10,403 nt of DNA from JACKOF01 sp041571855 (GTDB lineage: Bacteria; Pseudomonadota; Gammaproteobacteria; Pseudomonadales; Porticoccaceae). The DNA lies in the NCBI GenBank assembly GCA_041571855.1, contig JBFFTH010000064.1, positions 1 through 10,403 on the forward strand. The letters are read 5' to 3'. Both the position numbers and the translations under genes were made by a program. The notes under the pieces were generated by a model, which was given only the letters and a program-made list of their open reading frames with translations, searched no databases and was not told the DNA's origin. This document shows positions 1 to 6,507 of the stretch, piece by piece (within the stretch, counting starts at the first letter, position 1; the number at the start of each line of letters is the position of its first letter).

Positions 1-91
1 AAAACGCCGCAATATGTGTTTTACAAAAAAAACGGCAGCTGAAGTCTTGGCCTTGATGTCCACGGCGCCCCCTGCTTATTATCTCTGACTC

Positions 92-119
92 TTTACAATC
101 GACAGTGTAGAATGAGAAT
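92..119 (+). promoter_or_regulatory. Possible sigma70 promoter for the arsC-wrbA-DUF2069-sppA operon
   Basis: A TTTACA (92-97, five of six matches to TTGACA) is followed after 16 bases by GAGAAT (114-119, four of six matches to TATAAT). Transcription would start near 126 and give a leader of about 40 bases before the arsC ATG. No better pair is visible at normal spacing in the 166 non-coding bases at the left edge. TAGAAT (108-113) and TATAAC (155-160) also resemble -10 boxes but lack a well-placed -35; the second would make the transcript nearly leaderless. This is inference from consensus matching only. Confidence 0.3.
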
Positions 120-136
120 TCTTTTTAATTTCATTT
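108..136. promoter_or_regulatory. Fur-box-like AT-rich imperfect palindrome
   Basis: The stretch around AATGAGAATT (111-120) followed by AATTTCATT (128-136) is an imperfect inverted repeat: the right arm is the reverse complement of the left arm minus one base. Aligned by eye with the classical 19-base Fur consensus, positions 108-126 match at about 12 of 19 bases, and AATGAGAATT is typical of the left half of gammaproteobacterial Fur boxes. It overlaps the proposed -10 element, where a repressor would act. AT-rich promoters often match Fur by chance, and the site could instead serve a gene left of the window. Confidence 0.3.
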
Positions 137-166
137 TTCACATGATTTGCATTGTATAACAAGACT

Positions 167-511
167 ATGACCAGTATTTACCACAATCCCCGCTGTTCTA
201 AATCCCGCCAGACGCTGAAACTGCTCGAGGAAAAAGGCATTGAGCCGGAGGTAATCCTCTATCTGGAAACGCCACCGGATGCCGCCACGCTGAGAGAACT
301 GCTGAAAAAACTGGGAATTTCCGCGCGTGATCTGCTGCGCAGGGGCGAAGCGGAATACAGGGAAAACAACCTCAAGGATACGTCCCTGACCGATGCGCAG
401 ATTATCGAAGCCATGGTTAATCACCCGAAACTGATTGAAAGGCCGATCGTTGTTCACGGTGACCGGGCGGCGCTGGGCAGACCACCCGAACAGGTCCTGG
501 ATCTTTTCTGA
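167..511 (+). CDS. arsC: ArsC-family arsenate reductase-like protein (YfgD type)
   Basis: This 114-residue thioredoxin-fold protein belongs to the glutaredoxin-dependent ArsC family and closely resembles E. coli YfgD, a shorter relative of plasmid ArsC (about 140 residues). The N-terminal segment YHNPRCSKSRQ holds the catalytic Cys10. Arg58, Arg92 and Arg105 align with ArsC Arg60, Arg94 and Arg107, which bind arsenate. Classical members reduce arsenate to arsenite using glutathione and glutaredoxin. No arsR or arsB is nearby, so a general thiol-redox role is equally plausible. I chose the ATG at 167 because the family begins with a short strand before YHNP; a TTG at 152 would add five residues. 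It leads a four-gene operon, 19 bases ahead of wrbA. The family call is firm; the substrate is not shown by the sequence. Confidence 0.9.
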   Translation: MTSIYHNPRCSKSRQTLKLLEEKGIEPEVILYLETPPDAATLRELLKKLGISARDLLRRGEAEYRENNLKDTSLTDAQIIEAMVNHPKLIERPIVVHGDRAALGRPPEQVLDLF

Positions 512-530
512 ACCCTTCCGAGGTTTTCTC

Positions 531-1124
531 ATGTACATTCTGGTGCTTTACTACTCCCGCTACGGCAGTGTTCGCAATATGGCCGAACAGATCGCCTTCG
601 GCATAGAAAAATCAGGCATCGAGGCGCGCGTGCGAACAGTGCCCCCTGTATCCACCACTTGCGAAGCCGTGGACCCCAGCATCCCGGCAGAGGGGGACAT
701 CTACTGCACCGAGGGTGACCTGAAAAACTGCGCAGGCCTGGTGCTCGGCAGCCCCACCCGCTTTGGCAATATGGCCGCGCCGATGAAATACTTTATCGAC
801 GGCACCAGCAGCATCTGGCTCAACGGCGATCTGATCGGCAAACCGGCTGCCGTCTTCACTTCCACCAGTTCGCTCCACGGAGGCCAGGAATCGACCTTGC
901 TTAACATGATGTTGCCGCTGTTTCACCACGGCATGGTCATTGCGGGGCTGCCCTACAGTGAAGCGGCTATCCACCATACCACTACCGGTGGTACGCCTTA
1001 CGGCCCATCTCACCTGGCCAGGGGGGAAGGCGAGGCCGCCAGTGTGCTGTCTCAGCACGAGATTACCCTCTGTCGAGCGATGGGCGAAAGGATTGCAGGG
1101 CTGGCCAGGAAGCTCAGTGCCTGA
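531..1124 (+). CDS. wrbA: NAD(P)H:quinone oxidoreductase WrbA
   Basis: This 197-residue flavodoxin-fold protein matches WrbA (198 residues in E. coli), a cytosolic FMN enzyme, tetrameric in characterised members, that reduces quinones by two electrons and so avoids semiquinone radicals. Visible signatures are the phosphate-binding loop LYYSRYGSV (residues 6-14), SPTRFGNM (74-81), the FMN-contacting segment FTSTSSLHGGQE (109-120), HHGMV (132-136) and GGTPYG (153-158). The ATG at 531 is preferred because the flavodoxin strand begins at once after it; longer upstream starts would run into arsC. A GAGG-like ribosome site lies about 8 bases upstream. It follows arsC by 19 bases and ends 7 bases before the next gene, whose ribosome site overlaps its stop codon. 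arsC-wrbA adjacency also occurs in Pseudomonas. Confidence 0.95.
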   Translation: MYILVLYYSRYGSVRNMAEQIAFGIEKSGIEARVRTVPPVSTTCEAVDPSIPAEGDIYCTEGDLKNCAGLVLGSPTRFGNMAAPMKYFIDGTSSIWLNGDLIGKPAAVFTSTSSLHGGQESTLLNMMLPLFHHGMVIAGLPYSEAAIHHTTTGGTPYGPSHLARGEGEAASVLSQHEITLCRAMGERIAGLARKLSA

Positions 1125-1131
1125 GGAAGCC

Positions 1132-1530
1132 ATGAAAACCATACCCAACCTGTACACCAAGCTCCGCTTCGCCCGCAGGGCGACCTGGACAAGCTATACC
1201 TTGTTGCTGCTGACGCTGGCCTGCAATGGCCTCTACCGACAGCAAACCTGGGTCCTGATCGCAATCACCCTGATTCCCCTGCTGATCTTCATACCCGGCA
1301 TGCTGAAAGAGCGTTACAAGACGTTTTCTCTGCTCTGCTTTGTGACCCTGTTCTACTTTGTGGTGACAGTCAACAACCTGTTTGCTTCCAACCGAAACGG
1401 GTTTGATATTGTTGAGCTGCTGCTGGTCATTGCGCTCTACAGCGCCAGCATGATGTTGAGCCGCTGGAAACAGTACTCCCTCTATCAGCCAGCTGAGACC
1501 GGTGCCGAGGCGATGTCACGGCAGCAATAG
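1132..1530 (+). CDS. DUF2069 family inner-membrane protein
   Basis: This 132-residue protein of unknown function matches the DUF2069 family, which in gammaproteobacteria commonly follows wrbA. Four hydrophobic segments are visible at about residues 19-36, 40-58, 64-83 and 92-110. Basic residues crowd the N terminus (KLRFARR) and the loop at KERYK, which suggests a small helical inner-membrane protein with a short hydrophilic C-terminal tail. The ATG at 1132 is chosen because GAGGA at 1123-1127 overlaps the wrbA stop and fits a coupled ribosome site; an upstream in-frame extension would lie wholly inside wrbA. sppA begins 14 bases after its stop. Nothing in the sequence reveals a catalytic site. 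A link to quinone or membrane quality control is only an inference from its neighbours. Confidence 0.85.
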   Translation: MKTIPNLYTKLRFARRATWTSYTLLLLTLACNGLYRQQTWVLIAITLIPLLIFIPGMLKERYKTFSLLCFVTLFYFVVTVNNLFASNRNGFDIVELLLVIALYSASMMLSRWKQYSLYQPAETGAEAMSRQQ

Positions 1531-1531
1531 C

Positions 1532-1537
1532 AAGGAG
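1532..1537 (+). promoter_or_regulatory. Strong ribosome binding site of sppA
   Basis: AAGGAG lies 7 bases before the sppA ATG and is the best Shine-Dalgarno match in the window. It supports the start at 1545 and suggests that sppA is translated efficiently and independently within the operon. Confidence 0.75.
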
Positions 1538-1544
1538 AAGAAAA

Positions 1545-3395
1545 ATGAAAAAGAAAACGGGACTGGTCCGGCGTTTTTTTTCCATGGTTGGAAAAATTGT
1601 CGGCGCTATCCGATCACTGATCAACCTGATCGTATTGGCGGTATTTATCGTTATTATCGCCAGCCTGTTTCAGCACGAAGTGCAGCCCCTGCCTGATAAG
1701 GCCATGTTGCGGCTGGCCATTGGCGGCGTGCTGGTCGACCAGAAAACCCGGGTTCCTCCCCTGGCCAAGCTGATGGGCGATGAAGCCGCAATAGATGCGG
1801 AAACCGTGGTCAGCACACTGGTGGAGTCGATCAAGAAAGCCACTACCGATGGCCGCATTACAGGGCTGGTTCTGGATCTCGACAACATGGTCGGCGGCGG
1901 CATCAGCAAACTGGATGAAATCGGCGAAGCCATTGCGCACTTTAAAAAGAGTGGCAAACCGGTGATTGCGATCGGTGACAACTACGAACAGCAGCAGTAC
2001 TACCTGGCCAGCTTTGCCGATGAGATTTATCTCAACCCGATGGGCACAGTGATGCTCACCGGCTTCGGCAGCTATCCCGTTTATATGAAGGATGCGCTGG
2101 ACAAACTCAAGATCGAGGTGAACGTATTCCGGGTCGGCGATTTTAAGGATGCCATCGAACCCTTCACTCGCAACGATATGTCGAAAGCCTCGAGAATGCA
2201 CACGCAACTGTGGCTTCAGGATTTATGGAATGTCTACACCAACCGTGTTGAGTCCGAGCGAAACCTGCCGCGCGATGCCATCAATGATTACATTGACAAC
2301 CTGGCGCTAAAACTTGCCGCCCACAATGGCAATGCCGCGCAACTGGCCCTGAAGAGCGGCCTGGTTGATCACATTGCCTCGCGACCGGAAATTCTGGAGC
2401 GGCTGCAACAACTGGCCGGCTCTGTGGATGCCGACAGTTACAACCATATCGACCACCAGCAATATGCCAAAATAGGCACAATCCTTCCCACGGCGAGACC
2501 GGTCGAGCAACAACCGGTTATCGGTGTTGTTGTTGCCAGGGGCGTCCTGGTGGACGGTTTTGCCCACAACGGCGATCTTGGCAGCACCAATTTTACCTCC
2601 CTGATGCAACAGGTGCGCGAGCAGAATCCGGCGGCCCTGGTGCTGCGAATTGACAGCCCGGGCGGCAGCGCTTTTGCCGCTGAGGTCATGCGCAAGGAAA
2701 TTGAACTGACACGGGAAAACGGTATTCCGATTGTCGTTTCCATGGGCTCCGTCGCTGCATCCGGCGGTTACTGGATTGCCACTGCGGCGGACGAAATATG
2801 GGCTACCCCCACCTCACTCACCGGCTCAATCGGTGTCTTTGGTATCCTGCCCAGGTTTGTGGATTCGCTGTCCTCTCTCGGCATCTATAGCGATGGCGTC
2901 GGCACTACCGAATTGTCCGATTTCTACCACCTGAATCGGCCCCTGTCGGCGCCGGCCAAGGATGTGATCCAGCTCAGTGTTGAGGATATTTACCGGCGCT
3001 TCCTGCAGCTGGTCTCGGATTCTCGCGGCAGCACGCCTGAGGCCATCCACCAGATCGCCCAGGGCCGCGTCTGGAGTGGACAAAAAGCCCTGGAAATTGG
3101 CCTGGTGGATCAGCTGGGGTCGCTGGAAACTGTCATTGCAGCGGCGGCAAAAAGAGCCAATGTCTCAAACTATCGGGTGGAAAAAATCAGGGAACCACTG
3201 GGATTTCGGGAGCAACTGCTGGAGGCCATGTCCGGTGCCAGAGCCAGTGGCGCGCTCTTCAATGCCGCACTGGCGAAGCTGCCGGACACCTTGCTTCCCC
3301 CTGTTGCGCAGCTGAGTGAAAGCGGAAAGTTGCTGTCGAGGCTGAATGACCCGCGCAAGCTCTACCTGCAGTGCTTTGAATGTGAGGCTAACTGA
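1545..3395 (+). CDS. sppA: Signal peptide peptidase SppA, 67K type
   Basis: This 616-residue inner-membrane serine protease is the long two-domain SppA type (618 residues in E. coli). It degrades signal peptides left in the membrane after secretion. A basic N terminus and a single signal-anchor helix (about residues 25-42) place the bulk in the periplasm. The N-terminal half carries the Lys general base, Lys201 in RVGDFKDAIEPF, and the C-terminal half carries the nucleophile Ser406 in GSVAASGGYW; these match Lys209 and Ser409 of E. coli and form the Ser/Lys dyad across both domains. RIDSPGGSA (368-376) and TSLTGSIGVFG (423-433) are also conserved. The protein ends in a short Cys-containing tail (LQCFECEAN). 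It is the last gene of the operon and converges on hda. The full length and both catalytic residues indicate an active enzyme. Confidence 0.96.
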   Translation: MKKKTGLVRRFFSMVGKIVGAIRSLINLIVLAVFIVIIASLFQHEVQPLPDKAMLRLAIGGVLVDQKTRVPPLAKLMGDEAAIDAETVVSTLVESIKKATTDGRITGLVLDLDNMVGGGISKLDEIGEAIAHFKKSGKPVIAIGDNYEQQQYYLASFADEIYLNPMGTVMLTGFGSYPVYMKDALDKLKIEVNVFRVGDFKDAIEPFTRNDMSKASRMHTQLWLQDLWNVYTNRVESERNLPRDAINDYIDNLALKLAAHNGNAAQLALKSGLVDHIASRPEILERLQQLAGSVDADSYNHIDHQQYAKIGTILPTARPVEQQPVIGVVVARGVLVDGFAHNGDLGSTNFTSLMQQVREQNPAALVLRIDSPGGSAFAAEVMRKEIELTRENGIPIVVSMGSVAASGGYWIATAADEIWATPTSLTGSIGVFGILPRFVDSLSSLGIYSDGVGTTELSDFYHLNRPLSAPAKDVIQLSVEDIYRRFLQLVSDSRGSTPEAIHQIAQGRVWSGQKALEIGLVDQLGSLETVIAAAAKRANVSNYRVEKIREPLGFREQLLEAMSGARASGALFNAALAKLPDTLLPPVAQLSESGKLLSRLNDPRKLYLQCFECEAN

Positions 3396-3423
3396 AATAG
3401 ATCTGCTGGCTGCGGGACCATTC

Positions 3424-3448
3424 GGCCAGGACAGTAAATGTGCTGGCC
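3424..3448. terminator. Hairpin between convergent sppA and hda, possible bidirectional terminator
   Basis: GGCCAG (3424-3429) pairs with CTGGCC (3443-3448). After a single G-G mismatch, ACA (3431-3433) pairs with TGT (3439-3441), leaving a 5-base loop GTAAA. The structure reads the same on both strands and sits in the 132-base gap between two converging genes, where a shared terminator is expected. Neither side has a proper U tract, so intrinsic termination would be weak. Nothing else is recognisable between 3396 and 3527. Confidence 0.35.
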
Positions 3449-3527
3449 TTCGTTGCCGCGTGGAGAATGCTTGATTGCCTGTCCAATTGCCGACCGCAAC
3501 TGTACAGGTGATAGCGGGAACCGCGCT

Positions 3528-4250
3528 TCACCAGCCAAATGTTTCCTTGATAAATGGTATCGTCAGCGTGCGGCGACGGGCTATCGCCGCCGCTTCCAAC
3601 TGGTCAAGGCGAGCCATTAATGCGGTCATATCACGCGTCGAGCGGCGAATCAGAAAGCTCGCCGGCTCGGCAGCAAACTGGATACCACGACGGCCAGCGC
3701 GAAACTGCAACACGGCGACTTTTTCTTCATCTGTCAGCGCCGGCAACTGAAAAACCAGCCCCCAGCCAAGACGTGATTTCAGGTCAGCCAGGCCAAGGGG
3801 CAACTCCCGCGGTGAGCAATTTGCACCAACCATCAGGCGCCTGTCTGCATCGCGGATACGATTGAAGAAATCAAACATGACGCGCTGCCAGTGAGGGTGT
3901 CCCGACAGCAGATGAGCCCCGTCGATGCAGACCAGGTCAAACTGCTCCAGGTTTTCCAGCAGTTGTTCCGGATCGAATGGTAACAGTTCTGCCAGCGGCA
4001 GATACTGGGATTGCTGGCCGCTCTCCTGCGCCTGGTGGCAGGCCGCCTGCAACAGGTGCGATACACCAGAACCAGCAGAACCCCAGAGATAAATCAGCCG
4101 CTGGCTGGCAAAATCACCTATCGCTTCGACCGGCTGGAGGTGAGACTCACCGGCCGCACAGCAAAAGTTACTCAGGGTCGCCGCATCACTGAGTCGAATG
4201 GGCAATGGCAACTGGCGCGGAACCACTGCCGGCTGTTTCTGCGCCGTCAT
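3528..4250 (-). CDS. hda: DnaA-regulatory inactivator Hda
   Basis: This 240-residue AAA+ protein matches Hda, which binds the DNA-loaded sliding clamp and stimulates ATP hydrolysis by DnaA, so preventing re-initiation of replication. The N-terminal clamp-binding motif is QLPLPI (residues 13-18; E. coli has QLSLPL). A P-loop-like segment GSAGSGVSH (57-65) is followed by the Walker B segment LVCID (106-110), a box VII SRLGWG with the likely arginine finger Arg160, and a C-terminal lid ending TLTIPFIKE. The P-loop lysine is replaced by Val63; E. coli Hda also lacks this lysine (Arg, as I recall), so nucleotide handling is atypical for AAA+ but not unprecedented here. The ATG shares one base with the DUF2066 stop (TAATG), which implies translational coupling. 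There is no DNA-binding domain IV, which separates it from DnaA. Confidence 0.94.
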   Translation of the reverse strand: MTAQKQPAVVPRQLPLPIRLSDAATLSNFCCAAGESHLQPVEAIGDFASQRLIYLWGSAGSGVSHLLQAACHQAQESGQQSQYLPLAELLPFDPEQLLENLEQFDLVCIDGAHLLSGHPHWQRVMFDFFNRIRDADRRLMVGANCSPRELPLGLADLKSRLGWGLVFQLPALTDEEKVAVLQFRAGRRGIQFAAEPASFLIRRSTRDMTALMARLDQLEAAAIARRRTLTIPFIKETFGW

Positions 4251-5347
4251 TAAAATTCCCAGCGAAAATGGTATTCCTGGCTGACAACGTCGGGGGCTGC
4301 ATCCGCGATCGGCGCGTCAACCTCTCGCAAGCGCCGGTCTCTGTGCAGGGCCGCCAGCAGGATATCGGTATCGCCATCCATCGACAGAGAAAGTCTTAAT
4401 CGATCCCCTTTTACCGCCAACACCTGCACTTCCCGCACCAGTTCCAGAGAAGCCAGGTAGTCCACTGCCCTGCTGTAAGCGTCGAAAGACGGGATATTTT
4501 CCAGCGTCAATATCAGCGCATCGCTGTTTTGCTGGGGGATAAAGACGTAATCGGCCGCCAGCCGATCAATGGCCCGATCGACGGCAACGGCAAGAAGCTG
4601 GTCCATGTCTTTACCGGACAGCTGTTGCAAATCTGTTTTGCCGCCAGTGTTCAGGAAGCTGGCGCCCCGCCACTGCCCAACCGAGTTCTGGTAGCAGCGA
4701 ATAACCAGCCACTGCTTCACGCCGTATCTCTTCGCGACGTTGTTCAGCCTGGAGGTGTCAAACTGCCAGACGGCATCGGCCGGAGCCAGGCGCCGGTCCT
4801 CGATATCCAGCGCCGGACGGATAAAGGCAGCGCCCCGGCGATCGAGGTGGTAGGCCAGGCGTTGATTTGGCTGCGGGAACATCTCCTCATCGAGGTACTG
4901 CACACCCTCAGTGGGCGTGTCGCTTACCAGCCAGACCAGCAGGTCGGGCCTGACTGCAGGCCAGATCTGAATGGCCTCGCGGCGGAACAGGCGGTTCACC
5001 TGCTGCTGGGAATAACGGACAGCCAGCGCCATCTGTCTTTCACCCCCGGATGGCGCCAGAGAGGTGTAGCCCAATTCCAGCACATAGGCGTCAGCACGGT
5101 TCAATTCCTCTGCCATGGCGGGGTTTTGCAATACACGGCTGCTTCCTGACACCTTCACCAGCACCTGTGCCAACCCCTGTCGTATACCCGATTTCCTGGA
5201 CGCTGCAGACTGGTTGTCCACCGGCACGGTGGCCCGATAAATATCGTTCACGCGAGCGGCAGAGGCGGGCAAAGCCAGCCCGAAAACCATTGTCCAGGCG
5301 ACAAGCAGGTGAATCGAATATTTGAAAATTCGGTTTTCCATTTTCAT
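4250..5347 (-). CDS. Exported DUF2066 family protein
   Basis: This protein of about 365 residues belongs to DUF2066, a family of unknown function usually found beside hda in gammaproteobacteria. A signal peptide is clear: basic start MKMENRIFK, a hydrophobic core (about residues 10-26) and an ALPASAA cleavage region, so the mature protein should be periplasmic or envelope-associated. The conserved early segment RVNDIYRATVPV follows cleavage. The rest is soluble mixed alpha/beta sequence with no catalytic motif that I recognise. I chose the ATG at 5347 because it gives the best signal peptide. An ATG two codons later (5341) is equally possible, and longer starts at 5374 or 5401 push charged residues ahead of the signal. 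No start has a convincing Shine-Dalgarno sequence. Its stop overlaps the hda start, and it diverges from purM. Confidence 0.85.
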   Translation of the reverse strand: MKMENRIFKYSIHLLVAWTMVFGLALPASAARVNDIYRATVPVDNQSAASRKSGIRQGLAQVLVKVSGSSRVLQNPAMAEELNRADAYVLELGYTSLAPSGGERQMALAVRYSQQQVNRLFRREAIQIWPAVRPDLLVWLVSDTPTEGVQYLDEEMFPQPNQRLAYHLDRRGAAFIRPALDIEDRRLAPADAVWQFDTSRLNNVAKRYGVKQWLVIRCYQNSVGQWRGASFLNTGGKTDLQQLSGKDMDQLLAVAVDRAIDRLAADYVFIPQQNSDALILTLENIPSFDAYSRAVDYLASLELVREVQVLAVKGDRLRLSLSMDGDTDILLAALHRDRRLREVDAPIADAAPDVVSQEYHFRWEF

Positions 5348-5354
5348 GCCGCGA

Positions 5355-5363
5355 ATTGTACCA
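5355..5363 (-). promoter_or_regulatory. Possible extended -10 promoter for DUF2066-hda
   Basis: On the minus strand TGG is followed at once by TACAAT, giving the TGn extended -10 form with five of six matches to TATAAT. No -35 is visible at normal spacing. Transcription would begin near 5348, almost at the ATG (5347), so the message would be leaderless or the true translation start lies further in. This is a weak inference from sequence pattern alone. Confidence 0.25.
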
Positions 5364-5405
5364 GTACCTTTCATGATTAGGGGAGATTTTGGCCACAACA
5401 AGGGA

Positions 5406-5411
5406 TAGAAT
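5406..5411 (+). promoter_or_regulatory. Possible -10 element for the purM operon
   Basis: TAGAAT matches TATAAT at five of six positions and lies 31 bases before the purM ATG, giving a leader of about 25 bases. No good -35 hexamer stands 16-18 bases upstream (the region reads GAGATTT), so an activator may be needed or the assignment may be wrong. No PurR operator (ACGCAAACGTTTGCGT type) is visible in the divergent spacer. Confidence 0.3.
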
Positions 5412-5442
5412 ACGCCCTTTCCAATTTTACCTCACCAGAGCC

Positions 5443-6507
5443 ATGACTGACCTATCTTCTTCCCAACAGCCATCCCTCAGCTACAAAGACGCCGGTGTCG
5501 ATATCAATGCCGGCAATGAGCTGGTAGAACGCATCAAGCATGTTGCCAAAAAAACCCATCGCCCGGAGGTGGTGGCCGGCCTTGGCGGATTCGGCGCACT
5601 TTTCACCCTTCCGGCCGGATACCACGAGCCGGTGCTGGTTTCGGGCACCGATGGTGTCGGCACCAAGCTGCGACTGGCGATGGATCTGGGCCTGCATGAC
5701 ACCATCGGCATCGACCTGGTGGCCATGTGCGTCAACGACCTGGTTGTCTGTGGTGCTGAGCCGCTTTTCTTCCTTGACTATTACGCCACCGGCAAACTGA
5801 ATCTGCAAAATGCGGCCGCTGTAGTCGAGGGCATCGGTACCGGATGCGCACAGGCCGGCTGCGCTCTTGTGGGCGGTGAAACTGCGGAAATGCCCGGCAT
5901 GTATGCAGGAGATGACTACGACCTGGCGGGTTTCTGTGTCGGCATCGTTGAAAAGTCCCACATTATCGACGGCAGCGCTGTTCACGTCGGCGACAAGCTG
6001 ATCGGTCTGGCCTCCAGCGGCCCCCACTCCAATGGCTATTCGTTAATCCGCAAGGTGATCGACGTTGCCGATGTGGATATTCTGAACGAAGACCTGGGAG
6101 GCAAATCTCTCGCAGAGGCCCTGCTGACACCCACCCGAATCTACGTAAAATCCATCCTGGCTCTGGTTGAGCACGCTCATGTTCCGGTTCATGCTATCGC
6201 CCACATTACCGGGGGCGGCCTGCTGGAAAATATCCCCCGCGTACTCCCCGGCAACACCAGGGCGGTGATAAACAGCAGCGCCTGGCAGCAGCCGGCAGTT
6301 TTCGACTGGCTGCAGAAAAAGGGCAATATCGATCAACAGGAGATGTACCGCACCTTTAACTGTGGCATCGGTATGGTCATTGCGGTGCCGGAAACTGCTG
6401 TAGATGCCGCCATAGATGTCCTTCACGCGACCGGCGAAGACGCCTTCCTGATCGGCCACATTGAGCACGCCGATCCCGGCGACGATCAGGTCGAGATCCG
6501 CGATTGA
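5443..6507 (+). CDS. purM: Phosphoribosylformylglycinamidine cyclo-ligase (AIR synthetase)
   Basis: PurM uses ATP to close formylglycinamidine ribonucleotide into 5-aminoimidazole ribonucleotide, the fifth step of de novo purine synthesis, in the cytosol. The 354-residue protein (345 in E. coli) shows the expected motifs: SYKDAGVDI (13-21), GLGGFGAL (46-53), the phosphate-binding SGTDGVGTK (67-75), MCVNDL (95-100), EPLFFLDYYATGKL (106-119), GGETAEMPGMY (144-154) and SSGPHSNGYSL (191-201). I chose the ATG at 5443 because the family begins a few residues before SYKDAG; a TTG at 5389 would add an unrelated segment overlapping the promoter. The ribosome site is weak (CAGAG). It heads a five-gene operon and its stop overlaps the purN start (TGATG). 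Confidence 0.97.
   Translation: MTDLSSSQQPSLSYKDAGVDINAGNELVERIKHVAKKTHRPEVVAGLGGFGALFTLPAGYHEPVLVSGTDGVGTKLRLAMDLGLHDTIGIDLVAMCVNDLVVCGAEPLFFLDYYATGKLNLQNAAAVVEGIGTGCAQAGCALVGGETAEMPGMYAGDDYDLAGFCVGIVEKSHIIDGSAVHVGDKLIGLASSGPHSNGYSLIRKVIDVADVDILNEDLGGKSLAEALLTPTRIYVKSILALVEHAHVPVHAIAHITGGGLLENIPRVLPGNTRAVINSSAWQQPAVFDWLQKKGNIDQQEMYRTFNCGIGMVIAVPETAVDAAIDVLHATGEDAFLIGHIEHADPGDDQVEIRD

Noticed and set aside
25..40. A8 run next to CGGCAGCTG as a minus-strand intrinsic terminator for a gene left of the window
   Set aside because: On the minus strand the U tract is good, but no stable stem directly precedes it.
612..1160. Open frame of 182 codons on the minus strand opposite wrbA
   Set aside because: Antisense shadow of a clear WrbA gene with no domain of its own.
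4529..5149. Long open frame of 206 codons on the plus strand opposite DUF2066
   Set aside because: It lies wholly antisense to a protein with a clear signal peptide and conserved family sequence, and its composition looks like a complement shadow with no recognisable domain.
5452..6027. Open frame of 191 codons on the minus strand opposite purM
   Set aside because: Antisense to a highly conserved enzyme gene; open only because of codon bias on the coding strand.
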